Assembly: GCF_019890675.1 (NCBI RefSeq)
Contig: NZ_JAIOAA010000006.1
Span: 62,001-126,000 of the forward strand
Source of the DNA: Micromonospora sp. PLK6-60
Lineage (GTDB): Bacteria; Actinomycetota; Actinomycetes; Mycobacteriales; Micromonosporaceae
DNA length: 64,000 bases
Direction of reading: 5' to 3'
Positions 8,750 to 20,208 of this stretch are shown here, piece after piece; the first letter of the stretch is position 1, and the number at the start of each line of letters is the position of its first letter. The notes beneath the pieces were generated by a model, which saw only the letters and a program-made list of their open reading frames with translations, ran no database searches and was not told the origin of the DNA. Both the position numbers and the translations under genes were made by a program.

Positions 8750-9849
8750 GCGAGCAGGACGTCCTCGTCGAGGTACGCGACCTGAAGGTGCACTTCCCGA
8801 TCAAGCGGGGGGTGCTCTTCGACCGGACGGTCGGGCACGTCAAGGCGGTCGACGGCGTCGACCTGAGCATCCCGCGCGGCAAGACGTACGGGCTGGTCGG
8901 CGAGTCCGGCTGCGGCAAGTCGACGCTCGGCCGGGCGCTGCTCCAGCTCACCCCGCCCACCGGCGGCGAGGTCGTCTTCGACGGCGTGGAACTGGGCAAG
9001 CTGCCGGCCGGCAAGCTGCGCGCGCTGCGCCGCCGGATGCAGATGATCTTCCAGGATCCGTTGTCCAGCCTGGACCCCCGGCAGAACGTCGAGTCGATCC
9101 TCACCGAGGGTCTCCAGGCGCACGGCATCGGTGGCGGCCGGGACGAGCGCCGGAAGATCATCGGTGAGACGCTCGACAAGGTCGGCCTGCCCCGGTGGGC
9201 GCTCTCCCGCTATCCGCACGAGTTCTCCGGCGGTCAGCGGCAGCGCATCGGCATCGCCCGGGCGCTGGTGCTGGGCCCGGAGCTGATCGTCGCCGACGAG
9301 CCGGTCTCCGCGCTCGACGTGTCGATCCAGGCCCAGGTGGTCAACCTGCTCGACGAGCTCCAGGACAGCCTCGGCCTCACCTACCTGGTGATCGCGCACG
9401 ACCTGGCCGTGGTCCGGCACATCTCCGACACCGTCGGGGTGATGTACCTGGGCGCGCTGGTCGAGGAGGCGCCGAGCGATCGGCTCTACACTCAGCCGCT
9501 GCACCCGTACACCCGGGCGCTGATGTCCGCGGTGCCGGTGCCGGACCCGGACCTGGAGGACCGCCGCGAGCGGATCCTGCTCGCCGGTGACCTGCCCTCG
9601 CCGGCCAACCCGCCGTCCGGCTGCCGGTTCCACACCCGCTGCCCGTGGGCGCAGCCGACCCGCTGCTCGGACGAGCGGCCCGTGCTGCGCGACATCGGCG
9701 GCAGCCGGGTGGCCTGCCACTGGGCCGAGCAGATCGCCAGCGGTGAGCTGCGCCCGCACGAGGTGGCCGCGCAGATCACCCGTCCCACCGACGAGGGTGA
9801 GGACCCGAGCGTGGTCTCCGCACCCAGCGAGCCCGGCTCGTACGTCTGA
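8746..9849 (+). CDS. ABC transporter ATP-binding protein, DppF-like
   Basis: This is the second ATPase of the importer, 367 residues long. Walker A GESGCGKS is at residues 52-59. The signature [16 protein letters not shown], Walker [15 protein letters not shown] and switch motif [10 protein letters not shown] follow, and the Cys-containing C-terminal motif ([16 protein letters not shown]) is present. The start at 8746 is preferred over longer in-frame extensions because it overlaps the upstream stop as ATGA and has GAGGAG 6-11 bases upstream. The operon ends at the strong hairpin that follows. Confidence 0.94.
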   Translation: MSEQDVLVEVRDLKVHFPIKRGVLFDRTVGHVKAVDGVDLSIPRGKTYGLVGESGCGKSTLGRALLQLTPPTGGEVVFDGVELGKLPAGKLRALRRRMQMIFQDPLSSLDPRQNVESILTEGLQAHGIGGGRDERRKIIGETLDKVGLPRWALSRYPHEFSGGQRQRIGIARALVLGPELIVADEPVSALDVSIQAQVVNLLDELQDSLGLTYLVIAHDLAVVRHISDTVGVMYLGALVEEAPSDRLYTQPLHPYTRALMSAVPVPDPDLEDRRERILLAGDLPSPANPPSGCRFHTRCPWAQPTRCSDERPVLRDIGGSRVACHWAEQIASGELRPHEVAAQITRPTDEGEDPSVVSAPSEPGSYV

Positions 9850-9855
9850 CCTGGC

Positions 9856-9899
9856 ACGACGGCGCGGCCCCACCCACCTGGGCGGGGCCGCGCCGTCGT
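9856..9899. terminator. Bidirectional hairpin terminator between convergent genes
   Basis: A perfect 16-bp stem (ACGACGGCGCGGCCCC paired with its complement) with a 12-base loop lies between the ABC importer operon and the convergent gene at 9904-10371. It can serve both directions. Confidence 0.85.
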
Positions 9900-9903
9900 C
9901 CGT

Positions 9904-10371
9904 TCAGCCCTCGGGGCGGTTGAGCAGGGCGACCGCCACGTTGTGCACCGCCTCCAGCGCGGCCGGGTCGGCCAGCGGCACCCGGCCGCCGGTCACCACG
10001 TACCACTCGTCGGCGTCCTTGTACTGGACGTGCAGGGTGACCTGGCCGTCGGCGTACTCGGTCCGCAGGGTCAGCTCGCCGGTGACCACACCGGCCTCGT
10101 CCGTCATCACCCCGCCCGGGCCGGCCACGATGTCCGTGCTGCGGCTCTGCGGGGCGTTCTCCCCGGCCTTCGCCGCCGGCTCGCCGCCGGGCGGTGCGGC
10201 CGGCGCCTCGCCCACCACCGCAGCGGCGTCCGCGCCGCCGGCGGCGGCGTCCCCGCTGTCAGTGGTGCCGCTGCCGGTGGTGGTGGCATCCGCGGTCGGG
10301 GTGGTGGCCGCGGCCGGCGTCTCCTCCTGGGCGGGGGTCGCCCCGGCCTCGGTCACCGCTTGTTCGCCCAT
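9904..10371 (-). CDS. Hypothetical protein with disordered N-terminus
   Basis: I do not recognise this 155-residue protein. The first half (about residues 2-75) is Ala/Thr/Pro/Glu-rich and probably disordered. The second half reads as a compact alpha/beta domain (GELTLRTEYADGQVTLHVQYKDADEWYVVTGGRVPLADPAALEAVHNVAVALLNRPEG in pieces), with no signal peptide or membrane segment. The ATG at 10371 is chosen because GGAGGA sits 6 bases upstream on the coding strand. It overlaps the end of the HNH nuclease gene by 19 bases, so the two are likely translated from one transcript. The function is unknown. Confidence 0.7.
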   Translation of the reverse strand: MGEQAVTEAGATPAQEETPAAATTPTADATTTGSGTTDSGDAAAGGADAAAVVGEAPAAPPGGEPAAKAGENAPQSRSTDIVAGPGGVMTDEAGVVTGELTLRTEYADGQVTLHVQYKDADEWYVVTGGRVPLADPAALEAVHNVAVALLNRPEG

Positions 10372-11021
10372 GTGCAGTCCTCCAACATGTCGGCCAGGGC
10401 GGCCTTCTCGGCGGTGGTCACCGTGAGCCGCCAGTAGTGCTTGACGGTCACCCAGCTCTCGGCGTACGTGCACCAGTAGGCGCGGTTCGGCGGCTTCCAC
10501 CGGGACGGATCCTGGTCACCCTTTGCCCGGTTGGACGTCCGGGAAACCGCGATGAGCTGCGGTCGGGTCAGGTCGTTGGCGAAGTTGCCGCGCTTGGCGT
10601 CGTCCCAGTCCGCCGCGCCGCTGCGCCACGCCGCCGCCAGCGGGACGGTGTGGTCGATGTCCACCTCGATCGGATCGGTGAGCACCTTGCTGTCGTACGC
10701 GCTCTCCCAGCGGCCCCCCACCACGTTGCAGCCGGACAGCCGGATGCCCTCGCCGTCCCGCTTCAGCACGCTGTCCCGGACGTCGCAGTTCTTGCCGGTG
10801 TCCCGCCAGTGCGGGAAGCGGCTCCGGCTGTAGCCGCGCATCGGCGCTTCCTTGGCGACCGTCAGCTGGTCGAGCTGCTGGCGGACGTTGGCGTTGACCG
10901 TCGGGGTGGCCTCCGGCTGGTCGGGGTCGACCGGGACGCAGCCGGCCCCACCGAACGCGAGCGCCGCGGCCAGTACGGCCACCCCGGCCAACCGTGCTCC
11001 TGATCTGATACGCACCGACAC
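10353..11021 (-). CDS. Secreted HNH-family nuclease lipoprotein (DUF1524/GmrSD C-terminal type)
   Basis: This 222-residue protein is predicted to be exported and lipid-anchored: a signal peptide ends in the lipobox FGGAG-C28. The catalytic core matches the HNH-like GmrSD C-terminal/DUF1524 family common in actinobacteria. It shows VDIDHTVPLAAAWRSGA, then SNRAKGDQDPSRWKPP and a downstream CTYAESWV motif. The metal-binding His and Asp of the HNH fold are present (DH in IDHTVPL). Such proteins are thought to be extracellular nucleases, possibly for nutrient DNA or competition, but the substrate is inferred. It precedes and overlaps the small hypothetical gene at 9904-10371. Confidence 0.88.
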   Translation of the reverse strand: MSVRIRSGARLAGVAVLAAALAFGGAGCVPVDPDQPEATPTVNANVRQQLDQLTVAKEAPMRGYSRSRFPHWRDTGKNCDVRDSVLKRDGEGIRLSGCNVVGGRWESAYDSKVLTDPIEVDIDHTVPLAAAWRSGAADWDDAKRGNFANDLTRPQLIAVSRTSNRAKGDQDPSRWKPPNRAYWCTYAESWVTVKHYWRLTVTTAEKAALADMLEDCTWANKR

Positions 11022-11119
11022 CCCTCCAGCTTGCGTCCTACCGGCGAGCCAGCACAGTACCCCGCCGCGCTTTCGGCGATTCGCGGCGCGAAGGAGAACC
11101 CACAGGGCAGATTGGACCC

Positions 11120-12544
11120 ATGACCGAACCCGAACCCGCGCTCCGGATCGGCACCGCCGCGGGGCGGGGCACCCTGCTCGCCGCGATCCTGGCCTCCGGC
11201 ATGGTGTTCCTGGACAGCACGGTCATCAACGTGGCCCTGCCCCGACTCGGCGCCGAACTGGGCGCCACCGTGGCCGATCTGCAGTGGACCGTCAACGGAT
11301 ACCTGCTCATGTTGGCGGCGTTCGTCCTGCTCGGCGGGGCGCTCGGCGACCGGTTCGGCCGGCGCCGCATCTTCCTGATCGGGGTGATCTGGTTCGCCGT
11401 CGCCTCCGTCCTCTGCGGACTGGCGCAGGGCACCGGCGAGCTGATCGCCGCGCGGATCCTCCAGGGCGCCGGCGGCGCCCTGCTCACCCCGGGTTCGCTC
11501 TCCGTGCTCCAGGCCAGCTTCCATCCCGACGACCGGGGGCGGGCCATCGGCGTGTGGGCCGGGCTGTCCGGGGTGTCCACCGCGCTCGGCCCGTTCCTGG
11601 GCGGCTGGCTGATCGACGCGCTCTCCTGGCGGTGGATCTTCTTCATCAACCTGCCGCTGGCCGTGGCGGTGGTGCTCGCGGCGCTGCGCTGGGTGCCGGA
11701 GAGCCGGGACGTCGACGTCGCGCGTACCGGCCGGCGGCGGTTCGACATGGCCGGCGCGGCGCTCGGCGCGCTCGGCCTGGGCGGCATCACGTACGCCCTG
11801 ATCGACGCCCCGGCCCGCGGCCTCCGCTCGCTGCCGGTGCTGCTGTCGGTGCTGGTCGGGGTGGCCGCGGCGGCCTGTTTCGTGTGGCTGGAGCGGCGGC
11901 GCGGCGAGGGCGCGATGCTGCCCACCGGGCTCTTCGCCAGCCGGCTCTTCTCGGCGCTGAACGTCTTCACCGTGGTGGTGTACGCCGCGCTCGGCGGCTT
12001 CACCTTCTTTCTCGCCGTCTACCTGCAGAACGTGGTGGGCTGGTCGGCGCTGCGCACCGGCCTGGCCACGGTGCCGATGACGGTGCTGTTACTGGTCGGC
12101 TCGTCCCGGGCCGGGGCGCTCGCCGCCCGGGTCGGGCCCCGGCTGCCGCTCACCGTCGGGCCGGTGATCGCCGCGGCCGGGCTGCTGCTGCTGCGCGGGG
12201 TGCGGCCCGGCGCCTCGTACTGGACGGACGTGCTGCCCGGGGTGCTGCTCTTCGGTGTCGGGCTGACCCTGGTGGTGGCGCCGCTGACCGCCTCGGTGCT
12301 GGCCGCCGTGTCGGACCGGTTCGCCGGGGTGGCGAGCGGCTTCAACAACGCCGCGTCCCGGGCCGGCGGCCTGCTGGCGGTGGCCGCGCTGCCGCTGCTG
12401 GTCGGGCTCACCGGCACCGGCTACGAGCAGAAGGCGGAGCTGACCCACGCGTACCGGGGGGCGCTGGCCTGGTGCGCGGGGCTGCTGCTGGGCGGGGCGC
12501 TGCTGGCCGCCGTCCTGGTGCACCGCCCACCCCGGGACACGTGA
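11120..12544 (+). CDS. MFS transporter, DHA2 (EmrB/QacA) drug-efflux type
   Basis: This 474-residue protein is predicted to have 14 transmembrane helices and to be a proton-coupled exporter of drugs or metabolites. Diagnostic features are the N-terminal VFLDSTVINVALP motif of the DHA2 family (motif D1), DLQWTVNGYLLMLAA in helix 2, motif A GGALGDRFGRRRIFL, and the motif C-like LSGVSTALGPFLGGWL. The ATG lies shortly after the divergent HNH gene (98-base gap). Its stop codon is directly followed by a repeat of the GTGTAAGG-type family. No adjacent repressor gene is seen, so regulation and substrate are unknown. Confidence 0.92.
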   Translation: MTEPEPALRIGTAAGRGTLLAAILASGMVFLDSTVINVALPRLGAELGATVADLQWTVNGYLLMLAAFVLLGGALGDRFGRRRIFLIGVIWFAVASVLCGLAQGTGELIAARILQGAGGALLTPGSLSVLQASFHPDDRGRAIGVWAGLSGVSTALGPFLGGWLIDALSWRWIFFINLPLAVAVVLAALRWVPESRDVDVARTGRRRFDMAGAALGALGLGGITYALIDAPARGLRSLPVLLSVLVGVAAAACFVWLERRRGEGAMLPTGLFASRLFSALNVFTVVVYAALGGFTFFLAVYLQNVVGWSALRTGLATVPMTVLLLVGSSRAGALAARVGPRLPLTVGPVIAAAGLLLLRGVRPGASYWTDVLPGVLLFGVGLTLVVAPLTASVLAAVSDRFAGVASGFNNAASRAGGLLAVAALPLLVGLTGTGYEQKAELTHAYRGALAWCAGLLLGGALLAAVLVHRPPRDT

Positions 12545-12600
12545 AAGGAGGGTGCCCTTGTTAACGCATTCTGCATAGCAGGGGCCCCCTGTTAACACCT
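12543..12600. repeat. GTGTAAGG-type intergenic palindrome, copy A
   Basis: An imperfect palindrome begins at the stop codon of the MFS gene: GAAAGGAGGGTGCCC on one side and GGGGGCCCC-GTTAACACC on the other. It has a central GCATTCTGCATAGCA core shared (in the same or reverse orientation) with copies B and C at 12815-12875 and 33462-33521. Confidence 0.8.
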
Positions 12601-12610
12601 CACCGCCTGT

Positions 12611-12616
12611 TACGGT
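12611..12616 (+). promoter_or_regulatory. -10 box giving a probable leaderless mRNA for the DUF1737 gene
   Basis: TACGGT fits TAnnnT and ends 7 bases before the ATG at 12624, where transcription would start at or next to the start codon. No ribosome-binding site is present, which agrees with a leaderless transcript. Confidence 0.45.
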
Positions 12617-12623
12617 CGCGGCC

Positions 12624-12812
12624 ATGACGGATCAGGACGGCCGGCTGCGGTACCGGCTGCTCACCGGGCCGGACGACGCCGAGTTCTGCCGGCGGGTCAG
12701 TGCGGCGCTGGCCGACGGCTACCGGTTGCACGGCTCGCCGACGATGACCTTCGACGGGCAGCGGGTGGTCGTCGCCCAGGCAGTGGTCCTCGACGACGGC
12801 GCGCCCGGCTGA
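12624..12812 (+). CDS. DUF1737 domain protein
   Basis: This is a 62-residue protein. The core reads YRLLTGPDDAEFCRRVSAAL, then DGYRLHGSPTMTFDGQRVVVAQAVV, the characteristic pattern of the small DUF1737 family, where a Tyr/Leu-rich strand-helix unit ends in an AQA motif. The biochemical role of the family is not established. The gene sits alone between two copies of the same intergenic palindrome family (12543-12600 and 12815-12875) and appears to be expressed from its own promoter. It converges on leuA. Confidence 0.8.
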   Translation: MTDQDGRLRYRLLTGPDDAEFCRRVSAALADGYRLHGSPTMTFDGQRVVVAQAVVLDDGAPG

Positions 12813-12814
12813 GA

Positions 12815-12875
12815 AGTGTTAAGAAGGGGCCCCTGCTATACAAAATGCGTTAACAGGGGGCCCCTCCTTACACCT
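12815..12875. repeat. GTGTAAGG-type intergenic palindrome, copy B
   Basis: AGTGTTAAGAAGGGGCCCC and GGGGGCCCCTCCTTACACC are inverted arms around a TGCTATACAAAATGCGTTAAC core. The last 13 bases (CCTCCTTACACCT) are tandemly duplicated at 12876-12888. The element lies between convergent genes (DUF1737 and leuA) and can fold into a long hairpin, so it may terminate both. Confidence 0.85.
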
Positions 12876-12900
12876 CCTCCTTACACCTCAGCCTTGCGCC

Positions 12901-14787
<1,887 letters not shown>

Positions 14788-14803
<16 letters not shown>

Positions 14804-14832
14804 CAGCGAAGGAGAAGGTACGCCTGCCACAT
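14788..14832 (-). CDS. leuA leader peptide (MWQAYLLLRCRDEA)
   Basis: A 14-codon reading frame 135 bases upstream of leuA contains three consecutive leucine codons, CTT CTC CTT. Two of the three are CTT, a rare codon in such a GC-rich genome, which would sharpen the response to charged leucyl-tRNA. The frame ends at a TGA inside the loop side of the attenuator hairpin. Leader-peptide control of leuA is known in actinobacteria. Assignment here rests on position, the leucine run and the overlapping hairpin. Its start lies about 10 bases after a -10 box, so it may be almost leaderless. Confidence 0.75.
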
Positions 14833-14841
14833 GACAGGGTG

Positions 14842-14870
14842 ACCCTACGTGATCAGGTCGGCTTTGGTAA
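14842..14870 (-). promoter_or_regulatory. Putative leuA promoter
   Basis: On the minus strand TTACCA (14870-14865) and TAGGGT (14847-14842) are separated by 17 bases, a good sigma-70-type pair for this group. Transcription would start a few bases before the leader-peptide ATG at 14832. Confidence 0.5.
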
Positions 14871-14882
14871 GGCGCGTCCGGA

Positions 14883-16157
14883 CTATGGGACCGGAGTCAC
14901 CCTCTCGAACTCCGGCCTCGCCGCGCCCAGGCGGCGGGTCCGCCCGGTCCACGCCACCGCCGGCACGATCGCCAGCCCGACCAGTACGAAGATCGCCGCC
15001 AGCGGGTACCAGCCCCAGCCGCCGGTGGTCACCCCGAGCGCGGTCAACCCCGCCGGGGCGATCATGTACTGCACCTGCTCGCCGAGCCGCAGCGCCCCCA
15101 CGTACGCGCCGCGCTGGTCGTCCGGTGGCAGGGTGGCGGTGAGCCCCCAGGTGCCCGCCGACTCGATCAGCTCCGCCAGGATCAGCAGCATCGCGGCGGC
15201 CACCAGCACCACCACGGTGAGCGGGCCCCGGGTGAGGCCGGAGATCGGCAGGACCAGACAGGACACGGCGATCAGCAGGCCGCCGCGGCGGGAGGCCCGC
15301 GCCGCACCCGCGGCGGTGTCGGCACCTCGGCTGACGCGTACCTGGAGCGCGACGATCAGGACCGTGTTGAGCAGCACCAGGGCGGCGATGATCGTCTTCG
15401 GAGCGTCGGTGTGGGTGAGGATCCAGAGCGGCAGGACCGTCAGATAGAGCACCCCGTGCGCGGTGAGCAGCCCGGACAGCAGGGACACCACCATGAACGG
15501 CCGGTCCCGCAGGACCGCGAGGCGACTCATCGGCTCCACCGGCCGGGTCACCTGCGGCAGCCGGGGCAGTCGTCGTACGAACAGGGCCGTCACCAGGATC
15601 ACCGCCGCGATGAACCAGACCATTCCCCGGTACGCCTCGATCGTGTCCACCGTCAGCACCAGGCCGCTGATCACCGCGCCCAGCCCGAAGCCGACGTTCA
15701 ACGACGAACGCTGGTACGCCATCGCGGTGACCCGTTCGGCCGGTGGGAGCGCGTTGATCGAGTAGACCTGACGGGCCACACCTGTCGACGCGTCCACCAT
15801 CGCCAGTGCCACCACCACGGCGAGGAAGCCCGCGAAGCCGCCCACGAACGGGTACGACGCGAAGAGCGCGGCGTCCAGCACCAGCCCGACGAGCCAGACC
15901 CGCTGCGGCCCGTACCGGTCGGTGAGCCCGCCCAGCGGCACCGTGCCGAGCAGCGACACCCCTGCCGCGATGGACAGGCCCAGCCCGACCTGGGCGGCGC
16001 TGAGCCCCAGCGCCCGGGTGAAGAAGACGGCGCTACCGGCATGGAACAGGCCGCTGCCGACGGCGTAGACCATCGCCTGCGCGGCCAGCGCGCGGGTCAA
16101 CCCGGCCGGCGGTACGACGTTTCGGACGGCGGTGCGGATGGTGTCTCTGGCCCCCAT
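14883..16157 (-). CDS. MFS transporter (12-TM efflux type)
   Basis: This 424-residue membrane protein has about 12 hydrophobic helices and belongs to the major facilitator superfamily. Motif A-like sequence VPLGGLTDRYGPQRVWLVG lies after helix 2, and helix 5 carries MVDASTGVARQVYSINALPP. It has a central charged loop (RRLPRLPQVTRPVEPMSRLAVLRDRP). It is transcribed divergently from an ArsR-like regulator with only 71 bases between the two starts and a shared palindrome, so the regulator very probably controls it. The substrate is unknown. Drug or metabolite export is an inference from family and context. Confidence 0.88.
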   Translation of the reverse strand: MGARDTIRTAVRNVVPPAGLTRALAAQAMVYAVGSGLFHAGSAVFFTRALGLSAAQVGLGLSIAAGVSLLGTVPLGGLTDRYGPQRVWLVGLVLDAALFASYPFVGGFAGFLAVVVALAMVDASTGVARQVYSINALPPAERVTAMAYQRSSLNVGFGLGAVISGLVLTVDTIEAYRGMVWFIAAVILVTALFVRRLPRLPQVTRPVEPMSRLAVLRDRPFMVVSLLSGLLTAHGVLYLTVLPLWILTHTDAPKTIIAALVLLNTVLIVALQVRVSRGADTAAGAARASRRGGLLIAVSCLVLPISGLTRGPLTVVVLVAAAMLLILAELIESAGTWGLTATLPPDDQRGAYVGALRLGEQVQYMIAPAGLTALGVTTGGWGWYPLAAIFVLVGLAIVPAVAWTGRTRRLGAARPEFERVTPVP

Positions 16158-16188
16158 GGCCGGGAAGTGAACCCTGCCCCCACCCCTC

Positions 16189-16211
16189 GGTCGAGCCTTT
16201 TAGGCTGGACC
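16189..16211. promoter_or_regulatory. Operator-like palindrome overlapping a -10 box in a divergent promoter
   Basis: GGTCGAGCCT and AGGCTGGACC form a 10-bp inverted repeat with one mismatch and a 3-base spacer. The right arm contains TAGGCT (16201-16206), a -10 box for the regulator gene at 16229. The position between the divergent MFS and regulator genes suggests autoregulation and control of the pump. Confidence 0.5.
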
Positions 16212-16228
16212 GAATCCTGGTCCCGGGG

Positions 16229-17233
16229 GTGCGTGTGTCCGAGTTGCGGTTCAGCCTGGCCGACGTGGCGGGCGTGCGGCTGGCCGTGTCGCCGGTCAAC
16301 GAGACGGTCATGAGCGTGTGGGCGCTGGCCGACCCGGTCCGCTACCCGGTGCACCTGCCCTGGATCGACCGCGCCCGGGTGATCCTGCGCCGTCCCGAGG
16401 TCGCTGCCCGGGTCCGACCGCTGATGGAGTTGACCTGGCGGGGTTGCCCGTTGCCGGATTTCCTCACCCCGGCGGCGCGCCCCAACGTGGAGATCGCCGA
16501 GCAGCTCGACCAGCTCGCGGCGACGCCGCCGGCCGTGGTGGTCCAGGACCTGCTGGCGAACACCCCGCGCCAGCCGCTGAGTCCGTTCGGGCGGGCGCTG
16601 CTCACCGACCCCCGTGGGTTGCTGCCGCAGCTCGTCGACGCGGTGCGGGTCTGGTACGACGAGGCGATCGCCGCGGACTGGCCGCGGATCCGCGCGTTGC
16701 TCGACGCCGACGTGGCGTACCGGGCCGCCCAACTCGCCGGGAGCGGGGCCGGCCGGTTCTTCGAGCAGCTCCACCCGAGCCTGCGCTGGCTCGACGACCG
16801 GGTGCTCGCCGACGATCCGTTCGAACGGGACTTCGACCTGCGCGGTCGCGGGTTGACGCTGCACCCGACGGTCTTCACCGACCAGCGGGTGCTGTGGAAC
16901 GTGCTGGAGGAGTCACCACCGGCCGCGGTGTACCCGGTCCGGGCGGTCGGGACGCTCTGGGAGGTGACCACGCGACCGCCCGGCGACCCCCTCGCCCGGC
17001 TGATCGGCCCCGGGCGGGCCACGCTGCTGCATCTGCTCGGCACGGCGAGCACCACCACGGACCTGGCCCGACTCGCCGGGATGTCCGCCGGAAACGTCTC
17101 GCAGCACCTGGCCGCGTTGCACGCCGCCGGTCTGGTCAGCCGGTCTCGACAGGGGCGGCACGTCCGCTATCGCCAGACCGAGGCCGCGGGGGTGCTGCTG
17201 CGGGCCAGCGGGGTGGCCGACCCGACCGGGTGA
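16229..17233 (+). CDS. ArsR-like winged-helix transcriptional regulator with N-terminal DUF5937-type region
   Basis: This 334-residue protein has a large N-terminal region beginning VSELRFSLADVAGVRLAVSPVNETVMSVW in pieces, a pattern common in actinobacterial ArsR-type regulators with a DUF5937-like domain. The C-terminus is a winged helix (residues about 245-325: LHLLGTASTTTDLARLAGMSAGNVSQHLAALHAAGLVSRSRQG). The recognition helix and wing are typical of ArsR proteins. The N-terminal part probably senses a ligand. The start is GTG at 16229; a second GTG at 16235 is equally possible. It is divergent to the MFS gene, its likely target. Its stop abuts the nitroreductase gene stop directly. Confidence 0.82.
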   Translation: MRVSELRFSLADVAGVRLAVSPVNETVMSVWALADPVRYPVHLPWIDRARVILRRPEVAARVRPLMELTWRGCPLPDFLTPAARPNVEIAEQLDQLAATPPAVVVQDLLANTPRQPLSPFGRALLTDPRGLLPQLVDAVRVWYDEAIAADWPRIRALLDADVAYRAAQLAGSGAGRFFEQLHPSLRWLDDRVLADDPFERDFDLRGRGLTLHPTVFTDQRVLWNVLEESPPAAVYPVRAVGTLWEVTTRPPGDPLARLIGPGRATLLHLLGTASTTTDLARLAGMSAGNVSQHLAALHAAGLVSRSRQGRHVRYRQTEAAGVLLRASGVADPTG

Positions 17234-17770
17234 TCAGGTGAGCAGGAGGGCGGGCAGGGGGTGGCGGTGCCGCAGGCCGGTCTCCCGGGTGAGCAGGTCG
17301 GGCGGCAGGGCGTGCGGGTCGCCGAGCCGGCCGACGGCGGCCACCACCATGGGGCGTACGTCGGCGGGGAGGTCGAGGTCGGCGGTGAGGCCGGCCCGGT
17401 CGAAGCTGACCAGTTGGCGCACGTAGAGCCCGAGCGCGGTGGCCTGGACGGTCAGGTGGGCGACGGCTTGCCCCAGGTCGTACGCGCGCCGCTCGGCGGA
17501 CCCGTCCGGCCCGGTGTGCGCGCCGACCAGGAGGGCGGAGGCGTGCCGCGCCCAGCGTTGGTCCTGCGCCGGCAGGTTCACCAGGATCCGCTTGCCGGTC
17601 TCGTCGTCCCGGTGCCCGAGCCGGAACCGCCAGGGCTGGCGGTTGCCCGCGGACGGGGCCCAGCGGGCGGCCTCGAGGAGGCAGGCCACGTCGGCGTCGG
17701 TCAGCCGGGCGGCCGGGTCGAAGGCGCGGGGGCTCCAACGGAAGGCGAGCAGTGGGTGGAGATCCGACAT
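17234..17770 (-). CDS. Nitroreductase family protein (FMN-dependent)
   Basis: This 178-residue enzyme of the nitroreductase fold is predicted to be a flavin-dependent NAD(P)H oxidoreductase acting as a dimer. The N-terminal FRWSPRAFDP motif binds FMN phosphate (R-x-S-x-R pattern), LLEAARWAPSAGNRQPWRF is the family signature, and AVAHLTVQATALGL is the central helix. The C-terminal FMN region is reduced compared with 200-residue members. The physiological substrate is unknown. The gene converges with the ArsR-like regulator with no intergenic space, and no terminator is seen between them. Confidence 0.88.
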   Translation of the reverse strand: MSDLHPLLAFRWSPRAFDPAARLTDADVACLLEAARWAPSAGNRQPWRFRLGHRDDETGKRILVNLPAQDQRWARHASALLVGAHTGPDGSAERRAYDLGQAVAHLTVQATALGLYVRQLVSFDRAGLTADLDLPADVRPMVVAAVGRLGDPHALPPDLLTRETGLRHRHPLPALLLT

Positions 17771-17854
17771 GGATGAAGCGTCCCGTATGGGCGATTCGCC
17801 CGGTCGGGCAGGGGGTGACGAATGTGGGCAAGCACACCCGTAACGACGCGATTG

Positions 17855-18670
17855 TCAGGGCGTTGCGGTGGGTTCCGGCCCCGACTCCGCCGGCTCGGGC
17901 GCTGACTCCGTCGGCTCGGGCGCGGGCGAGGTGGTCTGCCACGGCGAGCGGTCCACCACCGGCCCGGCCAGCGTGACCGTGTCCGGCGCCGGACCGGGCG
18001 GCCCGGCCAGCCGGAGCGTGCCCAGCGCGGAGTGCAGCGCGGTGAGCGTCCCGTCCGGCCCGTAGCAGTAGGTGCCGACGTCCAGCGGGGCGTCGAGCGA
18101 GGCCGAGGTGGAGTCGACGGCGAAGCAGGTCCCGTCGACCCCGTGCGGCGCCGGGGTGGCGGACACCGCCAGCGGGGCCCGCCCGTCGTTGAGCACCGCC
18201 GGCCAGTCGGTGAACGGGTGCTGCACCCGGGGGTCGTACCGCCCCGGCACCCGGTCGTCCCGGTCCCCGAGCCGGACGCAACCGGCCGCCTCCGGATGGC
18301 CGGCCGAGGGCAGGGCGCACTGGAACAGCCCGTCCGCGGTGGCGGCGAGGGAGACGTCGATCGTCCCGCCGCCAGCGCCGGCCGGGACGTCCACCCGCCA
18401 GGTGCCGTCGTTCGCGGTCGTCACCAGGATCGTCCGCTCCGGGCCGGCCGAGCCGGTCAGCGTGTAGCGGGCGGTGAAATGCCGGTCCCGGGCCGCCGTG
18501 GCCAGGGCGGTCAACTGGTCCCGCGCGCTGTCGACCGAGGCGGGGAGGGGGTCCTCGCTCGTCGTCGGGGCGTCCGCCGGGGGATCCGCGGCGCAGGCGG
18601 CGAGCATCGCCGGGAGGAGGAGCGCGAGCGGACCGGTCAACCGGCGCGCCACGCGGTGATGGGCATGCAC
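17855..18670 (-). CDS. Hypothetical lipoprotein
   Basis: This is a predicted secreted lipoprotein of 271 residues. The N-terminus [20 protein letters not shown] ends in the lipobox MLAA-C26. The mature part opens with a Pro/Thr-rich spacer, followed by a beta-rich domain ([31 protein letters not shown]) of LolA/LprG-like flavour, and ends in a Glu/Pro/Thr-rich low-complexity tail. Four cysteines in pairs ([14 protein letters not shown] and CFAVDS...YCYG) may form disulfides. I do not recognise a specific family. The GTG at 18670 gives a complete signal peptide; a GTG six codons further in is the alternative. It is divergent from lysC. Confidence 0.65.
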   Translation of the reverse strand: MHAHHRVARRLTGPLALLLPAMLAACAADPPADAPTTSEDPLPASVDSARDQLTALATAARDRHFTARYTLTGSAGPERTILVTTANDGTWRVDVPAGAGGGTIDVSLAATADGLFQCALPSAGHPEAAGCVRLGDRDDRVPGRYDPRVQHPFTDWPAVLNDGRAPLAVSATPAPHGVDGTCFAVDSTSASLDAPLDVGTYCYGPDGTLTALHSALGTLRLAGPPGPAPDTVTLAGPVVDRSPWQTTSPAPEPTESAPEPAESGPEPTATP

Positions 18671-18852
18671 CGGGCCATTCTGCGGTGCCGGCCACCCGCC
18701 GTGGGGAGCCGTCCCGGCCGGCGTGTCGCGGTTCGCCGCGCCACCGGCGTACCCCCTCGCGGCCCAGGTGGGACGGCCTGGCCTGCCGGGTGGGGTCGGC
18801 CTGGGCAGGCCGGATGGTGGGATCACCCGACCCGGCGACGCGCGGCGCCCGA

Positions 18853-18858
18853 TACCCT
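18853..18858 (+). promoter_or_regulatory. Possible lysC -10 box
   Basis: TACCCT in a CGATACCCTGGGG context lies 80 bases before the lysC start and fits TAnnnT weakly. No convincing -35 was seen. Confidence 0.25.
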
Positions 18859-18938
18859 GGGGTGGTCTGACCCGCGCCGCCGGACCCGATGCCGGCGGCG
18901 TCGGCACGCTCAGGGACGCTGGGAGGGAGTGCGCCGTC

Positions 18939-20204
<1,266 letters not shown>

Positions 20205-20208
20205 CCGG

